Shown: positions 51,306 to 62,200, numbered from the stretch's first letter. The stretch: DNA of 64,000 nt from CAWGAJ01 sp963820545 (GCA_963820545.1 CAWGAJ010000001.1:2046001-2110000); one strand, 5' to 3'. Translations and numbers: made by a program. Notes: generated by a model from the letters alone, not told the origin.

Positions 51306-52582
51306 ATTGTGTCGAATGTCAACCGCCTGATGTCGGCAAAAAAGTCTGGATAGGTTTTTGCCGTGCATTCTGGATTGAGGATGATGATGCCGGGCACAAC
51401 CAGTCCCACCAGGGCCAAGCTCATCGCCATGCGGTGGTCGTTGTAGGTTTCGATCCGTGCGGGCCGGAGTTTGCCGGGAGTGATGCGCAGGCCATCCGGC
51501 CGTTCTTCCACATGGGCGCCAAGCTTGCGCAACTCGCCAGCCAGGGCGCGAATGCGGTCGGTTTCTTTATGGCGGATGTGCGCGACTCCTGAAATTGTCG
51601 TGGGCCCAGCGGCGAATAAAGCCGCCGCGGCCAAAGTTTGCACGGTATCGCTGATGGCATTCATATTGACTTCGATGCCCCGTAACTTTGCGCCGCAAAC
51701 GGTAAGCGAATTGTCGGCATATTCCACTTGGCAGCCCATTTTTTCCAGGCAATCGCAAAAAGCCACGTCGCCCTGAAGACTTTGCCGCGAGAGGCCTTCC
51801 ACGGTGATTTTTCCGCCGGTGATTGCCGCCGCGGCGAAAAAGTAGCTGGCCGCCGAGGCATCGGGCTCGATTTCGTAGTCAGTCCCCTGATATCCTTTGT
51901 CGGTCGCCACGCGAAAACAAGTGGATTGCGCCTCGACCGAGACGCCAAAACTCTTCATCACGGCAATAGTCATGGCCACATAGGGCTGGGAAACGAGCGG
52001 GCCTGGGAGCAGTAATTCCACGGGATTTTGCGCATAAGGCGCGGCCATCAGGAGGGCGCTGAGAAATTGGCTGGATATTTCGCCCGATACCGTGGCTTGA
52101 CCGCCCGGCAGACCGGCAGCCTCGACAATAACAGGTGGACAACCGTTTTTGAGTTGAGTGTAAGTGGTTGCGCCCAACTGGTTCAGGGCGTCAAGCAGGT
52201 CTTCAATGGGCCGCTCGCGCATGTGCGGCGTGCCGTCCAACCGAAATCGACCCCGGCCGAGCGTGGCCAGCGCGGAAAGAAACCGGATAGTAGTGCCGCT
52301 GTTGGCCACAAAGAGATCGGCTTCCACAGCGGGCGGCCGACCGTGGCATCCTGATACCCGGATGGTTTTGGCTTTAATGTCGTATTCCACGCGAATACCC
52401 AATTGGCACAGGGCTGCGATCATCACGCGCGTGTCTTCGCTATCCAAGGCGCCCAGCAGCAATGATTCGCCGTGGGCCAAGGCAGCGCAGATCAATGCCC
52501 GATTCGTTAGGCTCTTCGATCCGGGCGGTCGAATCGTGGCTCGCAGGGGGCCGGTGGGTTGGATCTCGAGGGCAGAGGTCAT
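51296..52582 (-). CDS. aroA: 3-phosphoshikimate 1-carboxyvinyltransferase AroA
   Basis: Shikimate pathway enzyme joining phosphoenolpyruvate and shikimate-3-phosphate to EPSP. A 428-residue protein, standard size. Motifs: PPGSKSLTNRALICAALAHG, VANSGTTIRFLSALATLG, DGTPHMRERPIEDLLDALNQLG, SGEISSQFLSALLMAAPYA, IEPDASAASYFFAAAAITGG and YNDHRMAMSLALVGL. It stands alone on the minus strand. Its C-terminus runs into a dispersed repeat. Confidence 0.97.
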   Translation of the reverse strand: MTSALEIQPTGPLRATIRPPGSKSLTNRALICAALAHGESLLLGALDSEDTRVMIAALCQLGIRVEYDIKAKTIRVSGCHGRPPAVEADLFVANSGTTIRFLSALATLGRGRFRLDGTPHMRERPIEDLLDALNQLGATTYTQLKNGCPPVIVEAAGLPGGQATVSGEISSQFLSALLMAAPYAQNPVELLLPGPLVSQPYVAMTIAVMKSFGVSVEAQSTCFRVATDKGYQGTDYEIEPDASAASYFFAAAAITGGKITVEGLSRQSLQGDVAFCDCLEKMGCQVEYADNSLTVCGAKLRGIEVNMNAISDTVQTLAAAALFAAGPTTISGVAHIRHKETDRIRALAGELRKLGAHVEERPDGLRITPGKLRPARIETYNDHRMAMSLALVGLVVPGIIILNPECTAKTYPDFFADIRRLTFDTMSF

Positions 52583-53181
52583 GTAATGACGATTTGTAAA
52601 GGATGTCCTAAATTATCGCCGGGAAAAGACGTTTTGGTTATAGCGAATCTTCGTGCAATTAACAGCCGAGGTCTAACACCGACATTGATGGCGGGGGGAT
52701 TTCATAGGATTCACGGCATAATTGCTTTTAAGCCCACGGGTTGCAACCCGTGGGCTTGGATTTTTTATCCAATAATTGACGATTGGGTAATCGGCGTGTG
52801 CGTGTTGTGGAAAGGTTGTTGGTTTGGCTAACAATCTGGTTTATTAGCTGTATGGCCGGTCAAAATTACATTGGGAAGAACCTCTTTGGTTGTATTCGAT
52901 AATTAATATGACCCGGCATTATTTGAACTTGCTTCATTGGGTGACATATGGCTCATGGGAACCGCTGGAATTTCTGTATTCGAGGCCCTCCACTGACCGC
53001 CCCCCCAATTAAGGGCAGGACGCATTTTTTGCGGTCGCGAAAAGTGCAAAAATACAGTCGTTTAGTATCTATTCGCCGCTTGTAAGTTTTTTTCACCGAG
53101 ACATAATGTGTGCATAATTTTCGACGCGGAGCGGACCGCGTCATTGGGAACCTGGAATTTTTTACCGTGAAGGACGTCTCC
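52583..53181. other. Intergenic region with palindrome
   Basis: Nothing gene-like on either strand. It holds the 28-bp palindrome at 52730-52757 and AT-rich sequence before the symporter start. Expected site of the symporter and aroA promoters. Confidence 0.5.
52730..52757. repeat. 28-bp perfect palindrome, second copy
   Basis: Identical to 43288-43315. Not near a stop codon here, so it is better seen as a dispersed element than as a terminator. Confidence 0.8.
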
Positions 53182-54933
53182 ATGCCACCAGAAACTGTAA
53201 TCACCACGCACCTGGGGTACATCGATTACACGATCCTCATTATATACTTGGTTTTTGTGTTGGGAATCGGCTGGACCTTGAAGCGATTCATGCGCAGCAG
53301 CGAGGATTTTCTCACTTCCGGGCGCTCGATTCCGGCTTGGATTACGGGTTTGGCCTTTATTTCCACAAACCTTGGGGCGTTGGAAGTAATGGGCATGGCG
53401 GCCAATGGTGCCAAATACGGCATTGCTACCTGTCACTTTTACTGGATCGGCGCGATTCCGGCCATGGTTTTTCTGGGTCTGTTCATGATGCCGTTTTATT
53501 ACGGTTCCCGAGCGCGGTCGGTGCCCGAGTATCTGAAGCTCCGTTTCGACGAAAAGACCCGCGGCTTCAACGCCATATCGTTTGCCATTATGACGATTTT
53601 CGCCTCGGGGGCCTCGATGTACGCCATGGCGCTGTTGATGAACATTATGTTGGGCTGGAATTTCCATTACAGCATTCTGATGTCGGCGATTATAGTGCTG
53701 ATTTACACGTACTTGGGCGGTTTGACATCGGCGATCTACAACGAAGTGTTGCAGTTCTTTCTCATTGTCGCCGGTTTCATCCCTTTGGTGATTTTGAGTT
53801 TGATGGACGTGGGCGGCTGGGCGGGCATGAAAGAGCGCCTGCAATCGGTGGCCACACAGCAAAATTTACCGGCGGACACCTTGTTTAGATGCTGGTACTA
53901 CACGGGCAGCTCGGCCGAAAACGCCATGGGAGTCGATTGGATAGGCATTGTGATGGGCCTTGGTTTTGTGCTCTCGTTCGGTTATTGGTGCACCAACTTC
54001 CTTGTGGTGCAACGGGCCATGGCCGCCAATTCGATGTCGGCCGCGCGGCGCACGCCACTGATCGGCGCGATTCCCAAAATGTTCATTCCTGTGTTGGTGA
54101 TTTTGCCGGGAATGATAGCCATGGCCCTGAATTTCCAAGCCGGCCAGACCGGCACATTCACCCTGCCGGTGGAAAACGGCGAGATCAATTTCAATCGAAC
54201 CATCCCTTACATGCTCGTTCACTATCTGCCCGAGGGCGTGCTGGGATTGGGTATCACGGCCCTGATCGCCTCGTTTATGTCGGGCATGGCGGGCAACGTG
54301 AGCGCATTTAATACGGTGTGGACCTACGATATTTATCAAAGTTATATTGCGCCGAACAAGTCCGACAAGCACTATCTCTGGATAGGCCGCATGGCGACCA
54401 TCTTTGGCACGGCGGTGAGCATGGGCGCGGCATACGTGGCGGCGCAGTTCAACAACATTATGGACTTTTTGCAATTGATCTTCGCCTTTGTCAACGCGCC
54501 GCTGTTTGCCACGTTCATGCTGGGCATGTTCTGGCGTCGCGCGACCGGCAACGGCGCGTTTATCGGACTGCTTACCGGCACGGCGGCCGCGGCCGTTCAT
54601 CACGGCTTGACCACGATCGTGGGCGCCACGACGCTGCTTAAAGGCGGTTGGCTGCTAAAACCTTTAGGGCTTAACGTCCTGCATACCTATTCCAGAGAAA
54701 TGGCCCAAAACTTCTGGACCGCGATCTACGCCTGGAGCGTCTGTTTCGTGGTAACGATAGTAATCTCCTTGGCCACACAGTGCAATAAAAACGACGAGGA
54801 ACTCCAAGGGCTGGTCTACTCGCTCACCCCCCACGCGGTCGAGGACGACAGCGTGCATTGGTACGAACGACCCTGGATATTGGGCGTGATTGTGATTGCC
54901 GTTTCCATCGTATTAAATATCATTTTCTGGTAA
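53182..54933 (+). CDS. Sodium:solute symporter (SSS family)
   Basis: A protein of about 583 residues from ATG 53182 (MPPETVITTHLGYIDYTILI). Multiple helices of the LeuT-like fold: VFVLGIGWTLKRFMRSSEDFLTSGRSIPAWITGLAFISTNLGALEVMGMAANGA (the family core near helices 1-2), ARSVPEYLKLRFDEKTR, YLGGLTSAIYNEVLQFFLIV, SFMSGMAGNVSAFNTVWTYDIYQ. The last motif is the helix-8 sodium-site region. It imports a sugar or organic solute with Na+. Followed 86 bp later by a two-helix membrane protein. Substrate unknown; the genes for arabinoside hydrolases nearby suggest a sugar. Confidence 0.92.
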   Translation: MPPETVITTHLGYIDYTILIIYLVFVLGIGWTLKRFMRSSEDFLTSGRSIPAWITGLAFISTNLGALEVMGMAANGAKYGIATCHFYWIGAIPAMVFLGLFMMPFYYGSRARSVPEYLKLRFDEKTRGFNAISFAIMTIFASGASMYAMALLMNIMLGWNFHYSILMSAIIVLIYTYLGGLTSAIYNEVLQFFLIVAGFIPLVILSLMDVGGWAGMKERLQSVATQQNLPADTLFRCWYYTGSSAENAMGVDWIGIVMGLGFVLSFGYWCTNFLVVQRAMAANSMSAARRTPLIGAIPKMFIPVLVILPGMIAMALNFQAGQTGTFTLPVENGEINFNRTIPYMLVHYLPEGVLGLGITALIASFMSGMAGNVSAFNTVWTYDIYQSYIAPNKSDKHYLWIGRMATIFGTAVSMGAAYVAAQFNNIMDFLQLIFAFVNAPLFATFMLGMFWRRATGNGAFIGLLTGTAAAAVHHGLTTIVGATTLLKGGWLLKPLGLNVLHTYSREMAQNFWTAIYAWSVCFVVTIVISLATQCNKNDEELQGLVYSLTPHAVEDDSVHWYERPWILGVIVIAVSIVLNIIFW

Positions 54934-55019
54934 TACGTGGCAGCCATGTCCTGCGGGGAGTATATTCATTCACACAAGAGAAACATAAAAACGACACGTT
55001 TTGAAGTAAAGGACTCGTT

Positions 55020-55241
55020 ATGTCGCTGGATATTCGCATTCCGATCGGCTTGATGTTCGTCATCGTCGGCGTCATTCTTTTGGGTTTCGGGTTGGTCTCC
55101 TATAATTCCGAGATCTACAAGATTTCAATGGGAATCAACATCAATCTCTGGTCGGGCATCGCGTCGCTGATCTTCGGCCTGCTGATGCTCGCTCTGGCAT
55201 GGCGGACGATGCAAAGAGATAAACAAAAAACGAAATCGTAA
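55020..55241 (+). CDS. Small two-helix membrane protein next to the symporter
   Basis: A 73-residue protein with AAAGGA before the ATG. Two hydrophobic helices (about 9-28 IGLMFVIVGVILLGFGLVSY and 42-63 LWSGIASLIFGLLMLALAWRT), then a short basic tail. It follows the symporter on the same strand. Likely a small partner or independent unit. Function unknown. Confidence 0.65.
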   Translation: MSLDIRIPIGLMFVIVGVILLGFGLVSYNSEIYKISMGININLWSGIASLIFGLLMLALAWRTMQRDKQKTKS

Positions 55242-55246
55242 ATCCA

Positions 55247-55309
55247 TAGGGTGCGTGAAACGCACCAGCTATTGGTCTTTTATTTTGGTGCAATTTATGC
55301 ACCCTGCCT
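55247..55309. repeat. Inverted repeat with GGTGCGT arms, second full copy
   Basis: agggtgcgtgaaacgcacc and ggtgcaatttatgcaccct, relative of 9219-9284. The ATG chosen for the CDF gene (55297) is inside its right arm. Confidence 0.7.
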
Positions 55310-56728
55310 ACTCAGGTCTCCAGGACGACCTTGCTCGCGCTGACCGGGAAAAGCGCCGGGTGGCGCTGTCTTCGCTGTTGGCCGCGCTCATGTTGACCAC
55401 CTTCAAGATTGTAATCGGCGTCTGGACCAACAGCCTGGGCATTCTTTCCGAGGCGGCCCATTCTGGGCTGGATATGGTCGCGGCCGGGATCACGCTTTGG
55501 GCGGTGCGTATCTCCGGCCTGCCCGCCGACCGCGAACACACCTACGGTCACGGCAAATTCGAAAATCTTTCCGCCTTATTCGAGACGGTTTTACTGCTGA
55601 TTACCTGCGTGTGGATCATTTATGAAGCGGTAGCGCGGTTGTTTTTCCGCGCCGAAGTCGAGGTTAATCCGAACATCTGGGCATTCCTGGTGGTAATCGT
55701 GTCGATAATTATCGACATTTCCCGATCCCGGGCGCTGAAAACGCGCCGCAGATAAATACTCCAGCCAGGCCCTGGAAGCCGACGCCTTGCATTTCTCCAC
55801 CGACGTGTGGTCCTCGCTGGTTGTGTTTTTGGGACTTATTGGCGTGTTGGCGGGCAAGCAATTCAACCAACCGTGGCTGACCGAGGCCGACTCCGTGGCC
55901 GCGCTGGGCGTGGCGGCAATCGTGGTTTGGGTGAGCCTGCAATTGGGTAAAAAAACGATCAGCGACTTGCTGGACAGCGTCCCCATAGGTCTGCCAGAAA
56001 AAGTCGAAGCGGCCGTGCGCGACGTGCCGGGGATCGAAGAGGTGCGCCAAGTTCGCCTGCGGCGCAGCGGGCCGGAGGTCTTTGCCGATGTAATCCTAAC
56101 CGTCGGTCGGGCCGCTGCCTTTGAACAGAGCCACGATATTGCCAATGCGGCAGAAGCAGCGGTACGATCGGTTCTTCCCCAAGCCGACGTGGTGGTGCAC
56201 GTGGAACCGACCGCCGCGGCCAAAGAAGACATTACCACCAAAGTGCGCCTGGCCGCGGCACGCCACGGCCTGGGCGCGCACGGCATCCGCATTTATGAAA
56301 AGGATCAGCAACATTGGCTGGAACTGCATTTGGAGGTAAACGAATCGCTAGATTTAGAAGCAGCCCATCGGCAGGCCACCGCGTTTGAACAGGCCTTGCG
56401 CGAGGCCATCCCCGGCCTGGAGCGGGTAGTCACCCATCTGGAGCCCGCCGGCGATGCCGCGGCCACGATCCGTTCGCAGTCCGCCGGCGAAATTCTGATC
56501 CATAAATTCCTCGACCGTTTTCAGCGGGATATAAAAATTCATTTTCATCCCCACGACGTTGTCGTGCAGCAAGCTGGCGGAGAGTTATCGGTATCGCTGC
56601 ATTGCACGCTCGAACCCGCCACCTCGATCATCGAAGCCCACGAATTTACTGTGCGCCTGGAAGACTATCTCCGCACCCATATACCCAAACTCGGTCGGGT
56701 AGTGATCCACGTGGAGCCGAAAGAGTAG
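55297..56728 (+). CDS. Cation diffusion facilitator transporter (frameshifted)
   Basis: Exports divalent metal ions such as Zn2+ by proton exchange. N-terminal part: ALSSLLAALMLTTFKIVIGVWTNSLGILSEAAHSGLDMVAAGITLWAV (helices 1-2 with the HSGLD site), ADREHTYGHGKFENLSALFETVLLL, and DISRSRALK. One extra A in a run of four at about 55739-55742 breaks the frame. In the next frame KYSSQALEADALHFSTDVWSSLVVFLGLIGV (HFSTD metal site) continues. The C-terminal half is long, with several ZT-dimer-like units (VPGIEEVRQVRLRRSGPEVFADVILTVGR and repeats) instead of one. The start at 55297 lies in an inverted repeat with no good ribosome site and may not be native. Confidence 0.88.
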
Positions 56729-56880
56729 GGTTCGGGGTTCAGGGTTCAGAAAAAAAGGATGAAGGAAGAGGGATGAAAGATGAATATAAAAAGTAGTCGC
56801 ATGAATGATAGAGGAACTTTTATGCAATTCGTATCCCACATCTGTTCCCCTTGAATTCCAAATCCTGAATCCCGAACCCT
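56729..56880. repeat. Word-like repeats after the CDF gene
   Basis: ggttcggggttcagggttcag, aggatgaaggaagagggatgaaagatgaa and aatcctgaatcccgaaccct. Same family as spacers near queC and exbD. Confidence 0.55.
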
Positions 56881-56883
56881 CTT

Positions 56884-57782
56884 TCAGGCCACCAGCAGGG
56901 CCACGCCCAGCACCGCAATGACGGCCCCGGCCCAGGCTCGGAGGCTTACTTTTTCATGATAAATAACGATTAGAAAGGGCAGGATCAGCACCGGCATGGT
57001 GTTGACGATGGTGGTTACCACGCCCACGGCACAGTATCGTAGGGACACCATGAACAGGATCACACCCAAAAAAGGACCGACAAAGGTGCCGAACATCAAG
57101 ATCGACATTGCTCGACCGAGTCGGACCGCCTGGAGCACAACCGGCCAGCGCCGCATAATCGTCACCAGTCCCAGGTAACCGAGGAGCGCACCAGGACGCG
57201 AATATATGTCGCGCCGGCGGCGTCGTAATTGCCAATGCCTATTTTCGAGAGAAAGGCCCCAATGGCCCCGGCCACGGCGGATATCAGGGCCAGTAAAACG
57301 CCCCGACCCATATTTTGATGGCGCTCTTGTTCCGCAGGCACTTCGGGTTGTTCCAGCAGGACCCAAATCACTCCAGCCAAAGAAATTGCCATGCCCATCC
57401 AATCCTTCGTCACCAATTTATCGCCGACAAAGATCCAGGCGATGATCTGCGCCAAAGGTGGTGAAAGGGTTTGCAACAGCAAGGAAAGTCGCGGGCCGAT
57501 CAGCAGGAAGGCCTTGAACAGGCAAACGTCGGCGATGAAGAAGCCGAAAAATCCCGAACCGGCCAAAAGCAGCCAGGTATCGGCGTCGGCGTCCAACGGC
57601 AGCGGCAGACCGCGAACAACCGTCCCGTAAACCGACAAATACACGCAGGCAACCAGCAGGCGAATAAAACTCATGGGCAAGGCGCCCATGCTTTTGCCCG
57701 CCGAAGTCCAGGCCAAGGCCGAGAGCGTCCACAGCACTGCCGTGCCGATCGCCGCCAATTCACCAAGGTGTATCGTATCCAT
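56884..57782 (-). CDS. EamA/DMT-family transporter (frameshifted)
   Basis: Ten-helix drug/metabolite-type exporter. The first frame (from 57782) gives repeat 1: ELAAIGTAVLWTLSALAWTSAGKSMGALPMSFIRLLVA and a second half LSLLLQTLSPPLAQIIAWIFVGDKLVTKDWMGMAISLAGVIWVLL. It stops at 57162. From about 57180-57195 another frame continues: LLGYLGLVTIMRRWPVVLQAVRLGR, TFVGPFLGVILFMVSLRYCAVGVVTTIVNTMPVLILPFLIVIYHEKVSLRAWAGAVIAVLGVALLV to 56884. This is the second EamA repeat. One indel separates them. The substrate is unknown. Confidence 0.87.
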
Positions 57783-58016
57783 GTACTCTTCTCAAATGGG
57801 GTGTCGCGAAGCGACTATTATAATTCCCCACAGCGGATTTACATAGACAAGTTGGGTAAAGATAAGGTTCAATACAGAAGACAAAATCACTTTCGAATTA
57901 AACGATTTACCTTTCACTTGGCGTAGTCAAATCATCCCTATCTGGTCGCATTTTGCTGGATATGCTAAAATACGACTTTTTATTATAAGGAAAGTTTTTT
58001 CTAAGGACCAATCATT

Positions 58017-59258
58017 ATGGATCAACCAGTCAAGAATCATGGGGTGCGCGTCACCGCAGCGGCAGTGGGTATCAATTTGGCATTGGGAATTCTCTATACT
58101 TGGAGCGTAATCAGCAAGGACATTCCTGCCGATTGGAACTGGAAGGAGGCGGATAAATCTTTGCCCTATGCCGTGGCCTGTCTGATGTTCAGCTTGATGA
58201 TGGTGCCGGCCGGCAGACTTCAAGACCGAATCGGTCCACGGATCGTGGCCACCATCGGCGGTCTGCTGGTGGGAGCGGGCATGATTTTGGCCAGTTACTC
58301 CACTTCCCCTTTAGGATACATTCTGGGTTTTGGACTGCTGGCCGGTTCAGGCATTGGATTCGGCTATGCCTCGGCCACTCCGCCGGCGGTGAAATGGTTC
58401 TCGGCCAAACGCACCGGATTGATCGCGGGCATTGTGGTTTCCGGATTCGGTTTGGCTTCGGTATATGCAGCGCCTTTGACAAAATGGTTGATCGCAATTT
58501 ACAGCCTCCCCTCCGCAATGCTTATACTGGGCATAGCGTTTATGATCGTGGTGGTCGGGTTGTCGCAATTATTGGTCACTCCGCCGACAGGTTATGTACC
58601 CGCCGGCTCAGCACCCAAAGTCACACCCGGCTTGAACGCCAAAAAGGAAGATTTTTCTCCTTGGGAAATGCTGGGCACCGTGCAGTTTTATCTTTTATGG
58701 TTCATGTACGCTTGCGGCGCCGGAGCGGGATTAATGGTCATTTCCAAACTCGCAACAATCGCCACTAAGCAGGCAGGACTCGACTTGGGTTTCCTGTTGG
58801 TTGCCGCGCTTGCCGTGGGTAACGGCGCCGGCCGGATTCTGGCCGGAGTGCTTTCCGACAAGCTCGGTCGCAAACCCACCATGTTCGGCTGCTTCGTCGT
58901 GCAAGCCGTCCTGGTGATAATTTTGTCTCTGGTGCAAGCCGATACTTTTTTGGCGAATGGTTTGGTGCTGGCTTTACTGTCGGCGCTTATTGGCGCCAAT
59001 TATGGCGCTAATCTTTCACTCTTCCCTTCGATTACCAAAGATTATTACGGCCTGAAAAATTTCGGTGTAAACTACGGTTTGGTGTTTACCGCTTGGGGAG
59101 TGGGCGGATTTATGCTCTCTTTAGGCGCCGGCCAACTCTACGATATCTATAAAACCTTCGCCTATGCTTATTACGGCGCTGCTACTTTGCTGGTGCTGGC
59201 GGCGATTGTGATTTTTCTTGTCAAGCCACCGCATATAACGCATAATGCACAAGAGTAA
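58017..59258 (+). CDS. MFS transporter, oxalate/formate antiporter-like
   Basis: A 413-residue protein with AAGGA before the start. Twelve helices. Family features: AAAVGINLALGILYTWSVISKDI, MFSLMMVPAGRLQDRIGPRIVATIGGLLVGAGMIL (motif between helices 2-3), GIGFGYASATPPAVKWFSAKRTGLIAGIVVSGFGLASVYAAPL and GRILAGVLSDKLGRKPTMF. These match OFA/OxlT-type carboxylate exchangers. Substrate likely a small organic acid; this is inferred from family only. Confidence 0.87.
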   Translation: MDQPVKNHGVRVTAAAVGINLALGILYTWSVISKDIPADWNWKEADKSLPYAVACLMFSLMMVPAGRLQDRIGPRIVATIGGLLVGAGMILASYSTSPLGYILGFGLLAGSGIGFGYASATPPAVKWFSAKRTGLIAGIVVSGFGLASVYAAPLTKWLIAIYSLPSAMLILGIAFMIVVVGLSQLLVTPPTGYVPAGSAPKVTPGLNAKKEDFSPWEMLGTVQFYLLWFMYACGAGAGLMVISKLATIATKQAGLDLGFLLVAALAVGNGAGRILAGVLSDKLGRKPTMFGCFVVQAVLVIILSLVQADTFLANGLVLALLSALIGANYGANLSLFPSITKDYYGLKNFGVNYGLVFTAWGVGGFMLSLGAGQLYDIYKTFAYAYYGAATLLVLAAIVIFLVKPPHITHNAQE

Positions 59259-59297
59259 ACATGCGGAATAAATAATATCACAAAGGATACAAAGCTT

Positions 59298-62200
59298 ATG
59301 AAAACCTTGCTTACATCTATGATCGTTTTTCTTTTTTTTATCCCGATGTTTTCCGCGGCGTTTGCCGATGCACTCGCCGATGACCAATCGAAGGACAAAG
59401 TCGCGCCGGTGGCGCCGCTTAAGGCCCATGCTTTTCCGCTGGAAGACGTGCGCCTGCTGGACGGTCCGTTTAAGCACGCCATGGAGCTGGACCGGCAGTA
59501 TCTGCTTTCACTGGACGTGGATCGGCTGCTGCATAACTTCCGCGTCAACGCCGGATTGCCGTCTTCGGCTGAACCGCTGGGCGGCTGGGAAGAGCCTAAA
59601 GGCGAACTGCGCGGGCATTTTGTCGGTCACTATCTGACGGCCTGCGCACTGATGTACGCCAGCACGGGCGACGAACGGCTCAAGCAGAAAGGCGACGCCG
59701 TGGTGGCCGGGCTGGCCGAGTGCCAGGCCAAAATCGGCACCGGCTACCTCAGCGCGTACCCGGAAGAGTTTTTTGATCGAGTGGAATCGCTCAAGCAGGT
59801 GTGGGCGCCTTATTACACGCTGCACAAGATCTACGCCGGGCTGTTGGACATGTACATCTATTGCGGCAACCAGCAGGCCCTGGAGACGTGCAAGAAATTC
59901 GCCGACTGGGTTATTGCCCGCAACGACCGGCTTTCCGACGAACAAATGCAGAAGATGCTCGGCACTGAGCACGGCGGCATGAACGAAGTGCTGGCCAACC
60001 TCTACGCCCTTACCGGCGAAGAGAAGTATTTGAAGATCGCCCAGCGCTTTAACCACATGGCCGTTATCGGACCGGCCGCGAAGCAGGAAGACAAACTCAC
60101 CGGCCTGCACGCCAACACGCAATTTCCCAAATTCATCGGCACGGCCCGACAGTACGAACTGACCGGCGAAGATTGGCTGAAAACGGCCACCCTCTTTTTC
60201 TGGAACACCGTGGTTAAGGAGCGGTCTTACGTGATCGGCGGCAATAGCGACAACGAGGCGTTTTCGCCCAAGGAAAGGCTCTCCAAGGCCCTGGGACCGA
60301 ATACCACCGAGACCTGCAACACCTACAACATGCTCAAACTGACGCGGCATTTGTTCTGTTGGGATCCGCAAGCCCAGTACGCCGATTACTACGAACGGGC
60401 GCTCTACAATCACATTCTCGCCTCGCAAAATCCGGAAACCGGCATGATGTGCTATTACGTGCCGCTTCGGTCCGGCTCGCGTAAAAACTACAACGGTCCT
60501 TTGGACGCCTTCTGGTGCTGCACCGGCACGGGCGTGGAGAACCATGCAAAATACGGCGACAGCATCTACTTCCACGACGACAAAAACCTGTTTGTGAATT
60601 TGTTCATCGCCTCGGAACTGAACTGGAAGGCCAAGGGCCTGAAGCTCCGCCAGGAAACAAAATATCCCGATGAATCCTCGACGGTACTGGCGTTTATCTG
60701 CAAGCAGCCCGTGGAACTGAGCCTACAGATTCGCCATCCCTGGTGGGCGACAAAAGACTTTGAGATACTCATCAACGGTGAGAAACAGGCCGTTTCGAGC
60801 AAGCCCGGCAGTTACGCCGTTGTCGCCCGCACTTGGAAAACCGGCGACGTAGTAGAAATTTCCCTGCCTTTCAGTCTCTACACCGAGGGCTTCCGCGACA
60901 ATCCGCAGCGGTTTGCCTTTATGTACGGCCCGTTGGTGCTCTGTGCCGAAGTGGACGCCAAGCAGCCTTTTTCGGCAGTGGTGGCCGAAGAAGATCAAGT
61001 TCTTGCCGGACTGAAACCCGTGGCCGGCAAGGCGTCCACGTTTACGGGTTTGCCGGAGGAATTCCGCATTGCCGGCCAGAAAGACGGTAGCGGCGTGACA
61101 TTGGAGCCGTTCTATAAGATGCACGGCAGCCGGCACTATGTGGTCTACTGGGATCTTTACACTTCGGCCCAGTGGCAGGTGAAAGAGAAGGAATACGAAG
61201 CCGAATTGGCCCGGCAGAAGGAACTTGAAGCCCGCACGATCGACACCGTCACGCCCGGCTATGAGCAAAACGAGCGCGACCACAATCTGCAAGGCGAGCA
61301 CGCCAGCTCCGGCGATTATAACGGCGGCAAGTGGCGTCATGCCATCGACGGCGGCTGGTTCTCCTGGGAAGTGAAGGTCTTGCCGGATCAACCGCATGAA
61401 TTGCGCGTTACGTACTGGGGCGGCGATGCCGGCAATCGCGTCTTTGATATCCTCATCGACGACGCGAAACTCGCCACCCAGCGCTTACAAAACAACAAGC
61501 CGGGCACGTTTTACGAGGAGATATATCAAATTCCAGCGGAGATGACCAAAGGCAAGGAGAAAGTGACGGTCAAGTTTCAAGCCCATCCCGGCGCCTGGGC
61601 GGGCGGCTCGTACGGCTTGCGCATACTCAAGAAACCGGTTGTGACGCTGAGGATCCAAGCAGATCAACCCGGCGCACGGATCAGCCCGACAATGTGGGGC
61701 GTCTTCTTCGAGGATATCAATTTTGGCGCGGACGGAGGACTTTACGCGGAGTTGGTGAAGAACCGCTCTTTCGAGTGCGCCAATCCAATGCTGGGTTGGA
61801 GCAATATCTCGACCGGTAACATCGCGGGCATTGTGGAAATCCACGAACAAGATCCCTTTAACGCGGCCAATCCGCACTATCTGCGCGTGAAGGTCTATCC
61901 CGACCGCGCGGGCGGTGGCGTGTCGAACGAAGGCTTTCGCGGCATGGGACTGCGTGAAGGCGAAGACTACGCCTTTTCGGCCCAGGTTCGCGCCGTGGAA
62001 GGCCAGCCCGCGCTGCGCATTGAACTGGCAGCAGGCGATGGGCGCAAACTGGCCGAGGCGCGCCTGGCCGGATTTACAAAACAATGGAAAAAAATCACCG
62101 CAATCTTGAAAGCCGCTGCAACCGAGCCTCAGGCGCGGTTGAACATCTACGTGGAAGGGCCTGGCGCGGTGGATCTGGACATGGTTTCGCTGTTTCCGCT

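Noticed and set aside
53062..54603. Minus-strand frames under the symporter (53062-53862 and 53866-54603)
   Set aside because: His/Arg/Gln-rich shadows of a clear membrane protein gene.
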